From: Ramazzottius varieornatus
Lineage: Eukaryota; Tardigrada; Eutardigrada; Parachela; Ramazzottiidae
Direction of reading: 5' to 3'
Length of the DNA stretch: 64,000 nucleotides
Assembly: GCA_001949185.1 (NCBI GenBank)
Contig: BDGG01000012.1
Location: 1,072,035-1,136,034 of the forward strand
Part shown: piece by piece, positions 10,291-22,365 of the stretch
How the letters are laid out: every line of letters begins with the position of its first letter
How positions within the stretch are numbered: the stretch's first letter is position 1
The notes under the pieces: generated by a model
Told to the model about the DNA's origin: nothing
The model's database searches: none
Seen by the model: only the letters and a program-made list of their open reading frames with translations
Translations under genes and position numbers: made by a program

Positions 10291-12151
10291 ATGTCAACGA
10301 TCGATGAAGAGGAGGACAAATTACCATCGAAAGATGCGCCACTTGGGCCAAAGAGGTCTTTCATTGCGGAAAAGTACATTATCAAACTTCCGCCTGGTCT
10401 CAAAGCACTGCTAGAGGATTTGACCCGTGCGGTGATCAAGAATAAGCCCTCGAATATCGATCTGTTTGCAGCAGATTTCTTTTCCAGGCTACTAGAAGAC
10501 CGAGCTCGAGGTACTGTAAGATCGACCAGCGTACCTCGGTGCAAAATTGTTACTTAATTGCTTTTTCACGGGTGTTTTCAGATGTGGGCACTATCGACTT
10601 TCCCAAATACCTCAATGATAGCGAGGTCAAAAGAAAGAAGAAATCGTTTCGCTCCAGTCTTCGAAAGAGTAAGCGTAGCAGCGTAGTAAACCGAGCCAGT
10701 CGTCACAAGCATGGTGAGTCTCCCGATGATGATCATGGTGATGACGACGACGACGAGTCGGGATCCAAGAAGCGTCAGTCGTGCGTTTGTCCGGTTGCGC
10801 CCGAAACAGCTACATCGGGACTTCGGCCACAAACCTCGTATAGTGGTAATACACATGCTGAATCACACAGAAAGCGTGATACTCCGAATAAAGTACGACC
10901 TACGCTTGTGAAGTTATCGAAAGAAGAAGATCCAGACGCCTTCCGCTCTTCTCGTCGAACATCTCAGTCAAAATCGGCCGACAGGCGTTTAAGAGCTCCT
11001 TCCATTAGTCGACCTCCGCCATCAGGCGAACAACGCTTTTCCGTTCCCGATGCATTGACCAAAACCGACGTATCGGCCAGACGGGATTCCACTACTCAAA
11101 AACCCAGTATCCAACAAACAGACCGGGAATCTGTTCGGCCGTCCGAACCCGAACCGAAGAGGACTGTGGAAGCCGAAAGGGTGGAGAACTCACGAAGGAA
11201 GAAGAGTTCGGTGGCTGACAAGACAACATTGACTACAGTGAAAACAGCGAAGCCTAAAGAATCCCTAGTCAGTGACAGGAGGAAGGCCGAAGAACCACGA
11301 GATCACCGGAAGCTGAACGCGGAACGGACAGGGAGGACCTCTGCTCCTGTTGCTTACGGACCATCAGCTCTCGTGGTCCCTGACCAGAGAAGGACTTCGG
11401 TCATTATAGACAATATAGGCACTGCCAAGGGGACAAAGAAGAGGGCCAGTGCATCAGTAGATCGAAGAAGTACAGTTGACGAGAGCACGAACATCCCCGA
11501 AACGCGGCCTGATGTGAGCAGGAGAAGTACTGTTGACGGGGGCACAAACATCCCATCGAAGCTTGATGTGGGAAAGAGCGATCAAAAACCAAGACCGCTT
11601 GCCGTGTCAAGATCGAAAGAAACTGTACCTGTGATATCTCCGCTCGATGCGGCACTCAACAGGAAGACCGTAGCACTAGCCAAGTTTGCGCCGAAGAAAG
11701 TTCCATTTGCGAACGTACCAGGAACCGAGAAAACGCACGCGCCAGAGAGCAAAGCGACTACGACTACCACCGTCACTCCCACTAAAACAGCAGTAACCAA
11801 AACTACTGTAACCCCCATACCCCCTGCTGGAGGGCCACCGAAAATTTCGGTCATTCCGCCGGACGAGACACCGAAGCCTTCAGATACTCCAACTGCGGAT
11901 ACGGTCAAGAAAGGTCGCTTCGGCAAATCTGTAAAGCGCGACCTTCTAAGCCCAACTGATACGAGCGGGGTAGGTTGGGAAATCGTATGACTGTATTAAT
12001 CGTCTGATGTTAAACTGTGATAATTATCCTTTGATTGCAGACGGACTCCATATCCGTATCCGAGCCAGGAACTACAGAGAGCGAAAGCAGTAAGGACAAT
12101 GACAAGTCTAAAAAGAAGAGTAAGGTAAAGAAGAGCAGCTGGCTGAAGTAG
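10291..12151 (+). CDS. RIIa (R2D2) domain protein with long basic disordered tail (572 aa)
   Basis: Three exons join in frame: 10291-10510, 10582-11969 and 12041-12151 (1,719 nt). Residues about 28-72 (YIIKLPPGLKALLEDL through DLFAADFFSRLLEDR) match the RIIa dimerisation/docking fold of PKA regulatory subunits, Sp17, CABYR and ROPN1, which binds amphipathic helices of A-kinase anchoring proteins. The remaining 500 residues are low-complexity: rich in Lys, Arg, Ser, Thr and Pro, with an acidic patch DDDHGDDDDD and many RRxS-like sites. The C-terminus is a run of Lys and Ser ending SSWLK. This layout is typical of ciliary or sperm fibrous-sheath proteins, which is an inference from the fold. 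No orthologue symbol is assigned. Confidence 0.75.
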
Positions 12152-12781
12152 ACTGACAAGATTCAGGTGAACTACTTCCTGGTTTGACCTGGTATACAGT
12201 GTAGGCCTTAGGAGTAGAGTTCTGGCTACTGCTTTATGGTCGCCGGATCTCGTTCTCCGCTTTACGTCCAGGTGCTGAGAGTTTTCTAATTTAAGATGTT
12301 ACTCTGAAGTTCGTCCGGTTCTCGAGTATGGAGTTTTCTTTTTGAATCGGATCTTTCTATTGATTGTGTGTTATGATACTAATGACCTACCTCGTGCAGC
12401 AGAAATGGAAATGTATGTCATGCAATGCAATGTTGTGGTTTTCCTCTTGATTGTTGATTACGCGTACTTCGGATTCACGCGATTGCAAAATTAGCTTCTG
12501 TTGAAATCGAATGTGGAAGAAATTTTTCTCGAATGTTTTCCCATGGACTTCGCTCTGTTTCCGGAATGATCGTCGAGGCATTCGCGCTGTTATCTGATTT
12601 ATCGGTTTTCGAATCACCGATAGTGCCTCAAGACGAGTGTGAAATTTTGTTTCCCGGGTAAGATGAGTCATGAGTCTTCAATGTCGGTTGTGCTGTTGCG
12701 GACATAGCAGGATCGGGCCATTTCGAAACTGTGAGAATCATCTCTTCCTACTTCGTTTCTTATCCTAACCTGCGTCCAGAC
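12152..12781. other. spacer between RIIa gene and mevalonate kinase
   Basis: It holds the 3' end of the RIIa gene and the promoter of the next gene. No open frame resembles a protein. Nothing else is recognised. Confidence 0.5.
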
Positions 12782-14352
12782 ATGTCAAACCTGAGACATC
12801 TCAGAGTCAGTGCTCCGGGAAAGATTATCCTTCACGGAGAGCACGCAGTTGTGTACCAGAAAGTAAGAAATACCGTCGATGGCCCATCGTATATTCACCT
12901 GATTCCTGCCTGCATTTTACAGACCGCTGTTGCGCTAAGTCTGGGATTACGAACACGTTTAGATTTGACGGAAACTACAGATGGACGAATTTCCATCATC
13001 ATGGATAAGTTCCTTCAGCACACGTCTTGGAGTGTAGAAGAGCTTTCGAAAATCATAGGTACTGGAGCGCCGGCTACATTATCTGCTAACGCTGCATTAA
13101 TCCATGCTTTCCTCCACAGATAAAGTGAAAATCGATGCTAACAACCCCGAAACTGAACTAGACCAGGAACTCGTGGAAGACCTGAGGATGATGACAAGTG
13201 GACATCATTACCAAAACGGTGACGGGCCGGCTGTTGGTAATCCGCAAGCGTATTCTACGCAGAGCGTCGCTCTCGTCGGGTTTTTGTACATCCTGGTGAA
13301 ACTCTGCAAATTCTCCGGGTGAGAAAGTCTAATCCCAAAGTTCTGTATGCAGCGGTAACAGATGCTTTTTTACGCCTCTTGCAGGAAACAGAGGCCACCA
13401 TCTATTCAAATAAGTATCAGCTCGGACATCGCCATCAGTGCCGGTCTGGGATCGTCCGCAGCCTTTGCAGTATGTTTAAGTGCCTCTCTGCTGTCGTACC
13501 TTGGGATCATCGTCTGCGACCGAAAAAACTGTGCCGATGTGGACGGAAAGCTGGTTCCGTCGGCGGACCAGTTAGCGCTGATAAACCACTGGGCGTTTAT
13601 GGTGGAAAAGATCGTACACGGTTCCGCTTCCGGTGTGGACAACGCGGTGAGTACTTACGGAGGTTCCATCAAGTACCGAAACAACGAGTTGACTAGAATC
13701 GGTTCTGGCCTAAAATTGGATGTCCTGATCGTGGACACCCATGTTCAGCGTGACACTAAGAAGATGCTGGACATTGTACGGCATCGAAGGAAATTGGTAA
13801 GGCTAGACTAACGTTCTGACTTATTTGTCATTGCCTTTCAAGAAAGTTTAATTTTCCTCTTTGTTCTTTAAAGTATCCTGCAATTACTAATCCGGTGCTG
13901 GAAGCGATAGATGGGATATCGGAAACCTCATCAAAGATCCTGCAGCACGGTGATGGTCTGCCTACCGGCGAAGAATACGAGGTCATCGCCGACCTCGTCC
14001 GAATGAACCAGAATCTTTTGAGTACTCTCGGAGTAAGCCACCCTAAACTAGACGTGATCTGCGAAACTGCATCGCGGTTTGGTCAAGCCGGAAAGCTAAC
14101 AGGAGCTGGAGGCGGAGGTTGCGCAATCGTAGTGCTCGATCCAGGTAAAACCTTTTTTAGTATGATCATGATCAGCAGGCAGTGTTCCTCTTGAAAAATA
14201 TTAGAAAAAAACACGAACACATTCCTTTTCCAGACATGAGACAATTCGAACATCTTCGAGAGTCAATAATAGCGGAATATCGGAGGATGGAATTCAAGCC
14301 TCACCTGGCCGAATTAGGTGGTCCCGGTGTTCTGTTTCACCCGGTCCCATAG
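12782..14352 (+). CDS. MVK: mevalonate kinase (405 aa)
   Basis: Phosphorylates mevalonate to 5-phosphomevalonate with ATP in the isoprenoid pathway; a cytosolic or peroxisomal GHMP kinase. Six exons join in frame: 12782-12862, 12923-13058, 13120-13318, 13385-13796, 13874-14144 and 14234-14352 (1,218 nt). The start at 12782 gives MSNLRHLRVSAPGKIILHGEH, matching the family N-terminus. The GHMP ATP-binding motif AGLGSSAAFAV lies at about residue 157. The block around SGVDNAVSTYGG carries the catalytic Asp, and the C-terminal LTGAGGGGCA motif is at about 350-360. Length is close to the human enzyme (396 aa). An in-frame Met at 12731 is less likely to be the start. The gene converges on SBDS with only 76 bp between stop codons. 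Confidence 0.96.
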
Positions 14353-14428
14353 AGCGTCTCATGTTGTGTTTTCGTTATGGAATTACGTTTCAGTTCCTCC
14401 TGAGTGTGACGGATGTTACAGTATATAA

Positions 14429-15556
14429 TCAAACTATTTCATCCGCTTCCTCAACGTCCTTTAGACTCAACACGTCCAGTGTGCCTTGCCCTTTGGTATC
14501 CGCCCTGACGAGCTCGTCCATTTTCCGAAATGCTCCTGGGTCAATCAAACATACCTATAAAAGAAGAAAAGGAATGACGTGACGTCGTTCAGAAGTGTAG
14601 AATTACGATAATACCAGGCTAGCATAACGGTGACTGGAATTTCGAGATTCCACTGCACCTACCACGTGGAGGTCGCCACCTTGCCAGTTTTCTTCCTCCA
14701 CTGTCGACATCAAAGGTTTCATCTTTTCGTAGATCTTCTTAGCATCTTTTGCAGGCAGCATCATCGAGAGACGCATCTGGGCTCTTCCGATGTTCATAGA
14801 CTCTTTGAGTTGCTTGATGACATCAAGCGCCTGTTCGAAAGTCAACAAGGAAGTATTACAGTAGCTTGCAGCATGGGGAATCTGGAAGTTCTTTGTTATG
14901 GAGCTCGACCAACCTGTTGTTTCGCGCTCTTGTTCGGTTTGACCGAGTAATGTATGTCTTTCATGCCTTTTTCTATCATGGTCACCGGATATGGACGTTT
15001 CGTGTCAGGGTTAACGCATTTCTCTGCCACGATAGTAGCAATCTCTTTCAACGTGGATTCCAGCTGTCCAGCTCTTTCCTTGTCGGACACCTGCAACTCA
15101 CCTTTGGCTAGTACCTGAAAAACAGATACAGAGATTGCATCGATTTCTAGGATTCGGGTAACAAGACATAACGGCGACGTTTTTACGGAGCATACCATAA
15201 GTAGCACTTACTTGCTTACAGATCTCCGTTTGGTCCTCGCTAGCGAAAGCTTTTAGCAGATCCTCTTTCTTCGCCACTTCTCCCTTTGATACGTTCGTGA
15301 ACACGGTATGAGTCTGAAGTACTTCGTCGATATCCTTTTCCCTGAAACGGGAAGAATCTTGCTTAGTAAGTCCATCATTCGTTTATAACAGACTAACATA
15401 TAGCCGTTTATTTCACCATACTCACACGCCACTTCTCCAGGACATCACTTTGTTCTTGTAACAAGCAATTTCGAAGCGCTTTCCTCCTTTCTTGAGGCGA
15501 ACAATGGCGACATTGGTTAACCGAATCTGGTTAGTTGGAGTGAAGATATTCGACAT
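14429..15556 (-). CDS. SBDS: SBDS ribosome maturation factor (251 aa)
   Basis: Works with the GTPase EFL1 to release eIF6 from pre-60S ribosomes. Five exons join in frame: 15426-15556, 15212-15341, 14914-15114, 14663-14830 and 14429-14554 (756 nt). The protein begins [19 protein letters not shown], almost identical to the human start. It keeps [68 protein letters not shown] and [20 protein letters not shown]. Its length matches human SBDS (250 aa). All three SBDS domains are complete. The stop lies 76 bp from the mevalonate kinase stop on the other strand, so the two 3' UTRs probably overlap. Confidence 0.97.
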
Positions 15557-16374
15557 TGTCCGAGAGTATGTACACGGAGAAGTCCACGCGAAAAGTCCAA
15601 AAAGTCAGGATTCCAGCAAGCACAGATTTTCAGGAAATGTGGTCACTATGCAGTATCATCCCAACGTCCCGTTCCAGTAGGTTATGCGGAGTACGGACTC
15701 CCTCGTTCGATCCTCGATCCTCGGATCGTTTTTATTTGTCAGAACTCGGAAGAGCAAGCTAACTGAAGCGGAAGTGCCACAAACTTCCAGGCTGGGCCAG
15801 AGTGATACTCTGGCTGGGCTATGAATTCCGACAGCTGATCGCCATGTCATATTATGTTATGTCATGTCACAGTCACTATCGTACATACAAATGGCCCGCG
15901 TTCTACTTCCGGCACGCCTTTATGCAGTAATTTTCATTCACGTTTTACAGTTAGCCTTGCTCACGCTAACATAGTAACAAAATGCCTATCTGGAGTCTGG
16001 ATGTCACCTCGCATCAACCTCAAAGGGACCCAGCAGTAAGCCGAAAGCTCTTCGACTTGGAAGACCTGGTTCCCAAATTTCGTGTTCTACCTACTGCATC
16101 AGTTCCTGATATTTCGAAATATCGGAAACCCCTAATCCGGGTACTAGGGCACTTCGCGCTCTGTCCGCTGTCAACTTCACGATGCTTTTCTGTACCTGTG
16201 ATCATTACGTAGATCAGCCTATAGAAAGAAAAGTAGCTGATCGGAATATTACATATGTCGCAGGACATGGCCGTTGAACAGAATCACCGACACCAATTCT
16301 GGAAAAATAGAAAAACGAAACGTGACTGCAGAATTGCGCGACGGTTTCTTTCTGTCGCAAGCTTCTTTTCGGGT
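15557..16374. other. spacer upstream of SBDS and downstream of the tetraspan gene
   Basis: No supported coding region. Open frames here are short and unlike known proteins. It should contain the SBDS promoter at its left end and the 3' UTR of the tetraspan gene at its right end. Confidence 0.5.
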
Positions 16375-17032
16375 TCAAAGTCGTTCCATTTCCGGTGGAT
16401 CGTAGTCTTCGACGTATGCTGCAGCCGTTTCGTATCTACCTTTCTGGGAGCAGGGCTTTGCTCTCACGAGCGCAACGATGAAAGACATCAGCAGTGCGAG
16501 GAGGAGAGTGCAATGTACAACGACGACTGTCATATACAGAATAGCCAGCAAGTGGCTTCCCCACTGGTCAGATGACAAGTTGGTCGTTTTGAAATCCGCC
16601 AAAACCATAACTCGGATGGACGACGGAGTGACTGTAACTGTGTCTAGAGCTAAGACGATAACGCAGATAGCCGAGATGCTGCAATGCGAGATCAACCAAG
16701 GACGACTTGTCTTGAAAGATCCTTTGCGTGATTCCAGAATCCCCACTACACCAGCAAGCACGGCGACGACGCCCTCAACGAATCCGAAGACATGGAAGAA
16801 GATGGGCCTCTGCGGAACAAGGTGCAGGACTGAAACCCCAAGAACAAGCTATGAGTCTGATGCGGTACTTCGGATATCGGAACTGAAGCTACTTACGAAC
16901 GACGGACAGAACGATCAGGACGACCCCGAGAAGGACTTCGATTGAGCAGAGGATGAATAATGACCGACTTCTGCCGTTGCAGCAGCCTTTTTGACTTACA
17001 GTCGTCGATACACTTTGTGGAGGGCGATCCAT
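16375..17032 (-). CDS. tetraspan membrane protein, unidentified (196 aa)
   Basis: Two exons join in frame: 16897-17032 and 16375-16829 (591 nt), with a good GTAAGT donor and a TTTCAG acceptor. The protein has four hydrophobic segments: about residues 24-45 (SLFILCSIEVLLGVVLIVLSVV), 55-78 (VFGFVEGVVAVLAGVVGIL), 90-108 (SISAICVIVLALDTV) and 135-160 (LLAILYMTVVVVHCTLLLALL). The N-terminus has a Cys pair (GCCNG) and the C-terminal tail is short, ending with an acidic YVEDYDPPEMERL. The layout resembles MARVEL- or MS4A-like four-helix proteins, but I cannot assign a family. The start at 17032 lies 467 bp from the TYW1 start on the opposite strand, so the two may share a promoter region. Confidence 0.75.
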
Positions 17033-17498
17033 CGAATCCCACCAGCTAAAAATCCAGAACAGTCCAATCAGAATGATCTTAACTCTTAATCCGAGGCCGC
17101 GACGTTGAGATCATTTCTTCCAGCTTTCGCAAAAGTAGACAATGTCCATTTAGCACTCTACGCGGTGAGCATCAAAGGGTCAGGACGCAGGAAAAATAGA
17201 GTTTCTAGCAGATGAAAAGTCCCAGCCCTCGGCCACTGGGTATCACCTGTCACCGTGCCACGGGCACCTTCACGGTGCCACCCCCGAAACCCCGATGAGC
17301 AAGTCGACTAAAAGTCCGACTGATTGATTCCGCTTGTTGATTAACTGGCGTTTGTTTCAAATTTTATTTCCTTTTCGAATTTGCCGTTTTGTTCGCTTCT
17401 TCCTGGCGGTTCAGTTTGTGTTGCTTGCATCTTCCAGAAGCAAGGTGTGTGCTAAATTTTGCGCTTTTTTGCAGGGGATGTGTGGCTAAACAGCGAGG
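17033..17498. promoter_or_regulatory. divergent intergenic region, tetraspan gene / TYW1
   Basis: The 466 bp between two divergently transcribed starts is a candidate bidirectional promoter. A small inverted repeat, ggcacc-ttcac-ggtgcc, lies at about 17264-17280 inside a short GC-rich block. No known core promoter motif was identified with confidence. Confidence 0.4.
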
Positions 17499-20400
17499 AT
17501 GGACTCTGTCGTGATCGACTACCTTACACTATTCGTGTTCACCACTGCGTTTGGATACTTCGTTCAGAGATACCTCAAGAAGCGGATACAGGCGGAAATC
17601 GCCAAAGGTGCCACTCAGGCCCAATTAGCTGTATCTGCTGCTTCTCAAATAACGAATAATGAAGCCAATGATGGGTCCCGTGCAAAGACAGTAAAGGCGA
17701 AGAAACGAGATGTGAAGAAGCCTGCCTCTACTTCCCAAATGGAGCAAGTGCGTGACAGCCTACCTTCTGTGCCGGACTCCGTCAATGCAGGATCGTGCGC
17801 TTGTGGATCGAAGCCAGACGATGGCTGCTGTAAAACTGCTATACCAGACGAACGATCTGGAGTGGACTTCAAAAGCATCAAGATATACTATGGAAGCCAG
17901 ACAGGAACCGCAAAGGTACGTGCGTATCAACGTATGATTTATTACGTGCGGGATCCATAATGCATCTGTTGGTCGACAGGGTTTCGCTTCCCTGCTGGAA
18001 AAGGAGCTATGTGCGACGGCGAAGGTTGAGTCGATAGAAGTGTCGGATATTGCAAACTGGGATCCCGAGCTGTTTGTCTCGAAGGTACACTTCCCATAGT
18101 GATCAGTGAAGCTGAATTGGTTGAACACGTCATGAGACCGACTCCTTCGAGGGCATTAAAGTTATTTGTCCTTTAGTTATCACCTGACTGCTTACACGTG
18201 TTTATCCTGTCAACATGGACGGATGGTACTCCACCGAGTTCAGCTCGATGGTTTTCCCTGTGGACGAATGACGCTGTAGATGACTTCCGCGTGTCCAAGA
18301 CCTTCCTAAAGGATCTGCGGTTTGCCGTTTTCGGCCTGGGAAACTCTGTTTATGACCATTATAACAAAGTACTGGAAGTACCCTAATCTGCGCGTTGCTT
18401 ATTGATCGTTGTCCGTGAAGCTCTTTGTTTACTGTTAATTCAAGTTCTTTCCACCAATCTGTATGTTGGTTAATTTCAGGTCGCCAAAACTATCTTCAAG
18501 CAGCTGGGTAGCTTGTCGGCACATCCCATTCTGCCGTTAGGCCTCGGAGATGAGGAAGTTTCTAATAGTAAACATGGAGGTTGGTGTCCTACGATTGTTC
18601 CAGACAGTATCATAACCGCCGATAACGATTGGAATTCTCTTGATCAGTATTCTGGCGCCATTCTGTTCCAGGTCTTCGGGCAGATTTCGCGAAATGGACG
18701 GAAGACCTGAAACAAGCCTTGGCATCCAAAGAGGATGTACCTCAACACGTCATAGAACAAGAGAACGAAGACCTCGAACAAGTCTCGGATGACGGCGAAA
18801 GCTCGGTAAGACAACCTTCTTGGCCCGCGACGATCTGCGTCAGTGACGGATATGTCTGTTTACTAGGGCATGTATGAGACTACTAGTGAAGAAGGTGATT
18901 CTGGCGAAGGGTTGAGATCTGATACGGAAAACGTTATGGACGTTGAAGACTTGGGTATCGTCGCTGATAAGATCTCTAGTGCTAAGGTGAGGGAGAGTAC
19001 CTACCGCTATAACAGCCGAGATGATTCAGCACATCACCGATCGGTCTATCGCTTTTAGAAGGACACGGTTCCAAAACATGATCGAGTAAGGTCAAAACGA
19101 AAGGACGGATCGGGAGACGCACCGCAGCTGAAAGAAATGGCGACACCAGAGCTAAAGGCTGCTTTGCAGAAGCAGGGCTATAAAATTATCGGAAGTCACT
19201 CTGGCGTCAAACTCTGCCGATGGACCAAAGTATGGAAGTTGTCGTTATGTTTTGGTGATACCCCGAACTGAAGTGATGATTTGGTTGGAAATTCTTGCTC
19301 TTCTGATAGTCTATGCTACGTGGACGGGGCGGATGTTACAAACATACGTTCTACGGTATCGAAAGCCATCGCTGCATGGAAGCCACTCCCAGTCTTGCTT
19401 GTGCCAACAAGTGCGTCTTCTGCTGGCGACATCATACCAATCCCGTGGGGACCTCATGGAAGTGGCAGATGGATGAACCTGAGAAGATCGTAACAGACGC
19501 CGTGGTTCGTCCGATATACCGAACGCAGTACGAACCCTTGGCTTTACCATTTCATATTTTAGGATTATCACGTTCAGATGATCAAACAGTTCAAAGGTAG
19601 GATATCTCGGTAATTCGACAAAGTCACTTCTTAACTAATTTCCATTTTTGAACAAGATACCCGCTCTCAAATATTCAGCATGCAGTTGTTGCAGGAGTGC
19701 CGGGTGTCAAGAGCGAAAGGTTCCTTGAGGGTCTCTCTCCGCAGCACTGCGCCTTGTCGTTGGTCGGCGAACCCATCATGTACCCGGAAATCAACAAGCT
19801 TATCAGCCTACTGCACGCCAGACAGATGTCGACCTACCTCGTTACAAACGCACAGTTCCCTGATGCCATTCGTACCCTTTCTCCCGTTACACAGCTGTAC
19901 GTCTCCGTTGATGCCAGCAATAAAGAAAGCTTGAAGAAGATTGATCGACCCCTGTTCCGCGACTTCTGGGAAAGGTTCAACGACAGTCTTCTCGCCCTCT
20001 CCGAAAAGGCAAGTCCGTCACTCGAAACGACCCTCTGTGAGTAATATACCCCATGAGGGATCATTTGCAGGGCCAACGAACAGTCTATCGGTTGACATTA
20101 GTGAAAATGTTCAACGTTACGGAAATCGAAGCCTACGCGAATCTGGTCAGCTTAGGAAAACCAGACTTCATCGAGATCAAGGTATGTTTCAGTTTATCCT
20201 ATCGATAGAAAGCAGCGAATATTCACCAAGGTCTCGGTTTTTTATAGGGTGTAACGTACTGCGGTGACGCCGTCGGAGGACTCACCATGGAAAACGTGCC
20301 GTGGCATGAGGAAGTCGTTTCTTTCGTGTCGCAGATGGCGAATCTGCTGCCCGATTACGAACTGGCTTCGGAACACGAGCACTCGAACTGCATTCTCTTG

Positions 20401-20692
20401 GCTAACAAAAGGGTAAGTCGATGTTGCTGAATTTTCCGAATATATCTGATCGATAAAGCTTGTGGTGTTACAGTTTAAAGTTGATGGGGAATGGTGGACG
20501 TGGATCGATTACCCGAAGTTCCAAGAGTTAGTTCGTCAGTATGAGTTATCCGGTGGGGAGAAGACATTCACATCAGCAGATTACATGGCGAAAACTCCCC
20601 ATTGGGCCGTGTACGGCTGTAAAGAACGAGGCTTTGATCCGCAGGAAGTCAGGTTCCATCGCAAAAACAAGAAAGATATTAGTGGGTGCTAG
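17499..20692 (+). CDS. TYW1: TYW1, tRNA wybutosine synthase (758 aa)
   Basis: Radical-SAM enzyme that builds the tricyclic base at G37 of tRNA-Phe. Thirteen exons join in frame: 17499-17915, 17980-18084, 18177-18368, 18480-18579, 18672-18805, 18867-18986, 19059-19229, 19310-19504, 19563-19596, 19695-20008, 20071-20181, 20248-20412 and 20474-20692 (2,277 nt). An N-terminal hydrophobic anchor (about residues 5-23) precedes the flavodoxin domain, which carries the FMN-loop motif IYYGSQTGTAK. An acidic linker separates this from the radical-SAM domain, whose cluster motif CANKCVFCW puts Cys at about 444, 448 and 451. Further blocks are HCALSLVGEPIMYPEIN, DRPLFRDFWERF and GEWWTWIDYPKFQELV. The intron after exon 10 starts with GC (AAG|GCAAGT), and the phase supports this. 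Confidence 0.96.
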
Positions 20693-21306
20693 CTAGTTGT
20701 ACGGCTGCTACTTTCAACTGCGAAACGTATGGATATCTTTCTCAGGTACACTCTGCACATAGTATCCGTGAGGACATTTCAATTCTGGTTATGACTGTAT
20801 AGTTCAAATGCTTCACTGTTTCGAACGAACCCGAGCCTGCCCGATCTGTAGTTCTCCGCTTGACTTCCGGTTTTCGATATTGACCACTTTCCTCTACTCA
20901 AGACGATGATGTTTTTTGTCCAGTCAAAAGGCAATATAATCTTAGGAAGCTGGTTTTCGTACTCTGAAAAGCCGAAAAGAAGCCCCCAAGGTCTACCGGC
21001 GACGTTTTGAATCAAACCGTCCATCAGTACCATGATCTCACACTCCCGTACTGCTATATGAGGTCATACGGGGCGTGGCTCTTGAGAGAAGGTACAAGAG
21101 CAGACTGCGCATAACTTCCGGGTTGCTCTCAGCTTCTCATTTCCATTTCAGCAGCCGTTTCATTTCGCAGTTCACGCCATCTGGACCGGCTGAGCGGTTT
21201 GTTGTGGTTTTTGTCTCGTCCTACATGTCGCCGACGATATCTCCATTAGTGGTCCATTTTATCTTTCCCAAAAGAGTTGTTCTACTGTCTATGGTCGTCG
21301 TCTACC
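20693..21306. other. spacer between TYW1 and the next plus-strand gene
   Basis: It holds the TYW1 3' UTR and the promoter of the gene at 21.3 kb. No other supported coding sequence was seen on either strand. Confidence 0.5.
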
Positions 21307-22169
21307 ATGGATGTCCGCCTTAAATACAAACAGAAATTGGACGTTCTGTCAAATGTTGTTCAGGAGTTGACTGATCGGAAGTACCAACCAGCTTCCTACG
21401 AGAAGGTTCCCATCTTCGAAACAGGTAAATCTGCCTCCCATCCCGAGCTCTGCATCCTGGGAGACTCTAGTACGTTACATGTTAGTGATGACTTTGTCTG
21501 TTTCAGGCGATCAAGTCCTGGCTTCGATGGACGGTTTCTCGTACAACAGCACGGTAAGCCGTGCCGAAGGAATGAACTGTATACTCGTACTATGTATGTA
21601 TACTCAACTACGGAAGCACCGGTGTAATGTATTGGTCCCCATTTTTTAGATTGTGGAGGTTAACGAAGACACTTGTCCCGATTACCACAAGCTGTTACCG
21701 TGCTATAAGATCGCCTTTCATGAGTGGAAAAGGACGTAAGTTATGGTATACGTTCTTAACGGAAAATTTCAGAAATTCGATGTAGACATCACTTGGTTTT
21801 CCCATTCGAGTCCGGCCAGGAGCCATTGGGCGATCGAATACGACCTCGTTGGACTTGAACATAACTTCCACCCCGTTCAGCACCTGTTGGCTCACTACTA
21901 CAACGAAGAGCTTAGGTAGAGTGCAACGCCACGGACCGCACGCCACAGATTGAAGAATCTACTGTACATACACGCTAAAATTCTTCCACTTCTTTCGTTC
22001 TAGAAAGACTAGAAAGCCAAGTGACACCAAGCTCCGAGGGCTCTTCCGCCTGGATCAAGAAGCTATCGACCGCCTGGAGCAGGAAACTCTTTATGACACG
22101 ATGGACATCGTACCGGAAGCGAAGAACTGGACCATTAAGGATTTCCTGGAGAACCACCTTCCACCTTGA
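21307..22169 (+). CDS. unidentified protein, possible chromo-barrel/Tudor-like N-terminus
   Basis: Five exons are visible: 21307-21424, 21507-21553, 21650-21735, 21773-21915 and 22004-22169. Junctions 1-2, 2-3 and 4-5 are in phase. Junction 3-4 is off by one base with the obvious GTAAGT donor and TTTCAG acceptor, which would leave an unusually short 37-bp intron. The product would be about 185 residues. The middle (FETGDQVLASMDGFSYN, then a strand reading IVEVNED and CYKIAFHEWKRT) vaguely recalls a chromo-barrel or Tudor strand pattern. The C-terminus is helical and acidic, ending KDFLENHLPP. The frame conflict could be an alternative splice site, a sequence error or a real lesion. Function is unknown. 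Confidence 0.55.
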
Positions 22170-22365
22170 AAGATTCGGTTGTCAGATATCACGGTCCTCA
22201 GACGACATACAGTCTGAAGACTCCCCTTCTTGTTTTACACGGCCATCTCACTGTCTAATCATCACGCTTGTTAGTTTCATTTAGGGTGGAATCTCTATAA
22301 AGTCGTTCCATAATGGCAGCTACAAAAGCAGCGATTACTGTACGTTGTTTTATATATTAGTTGTT

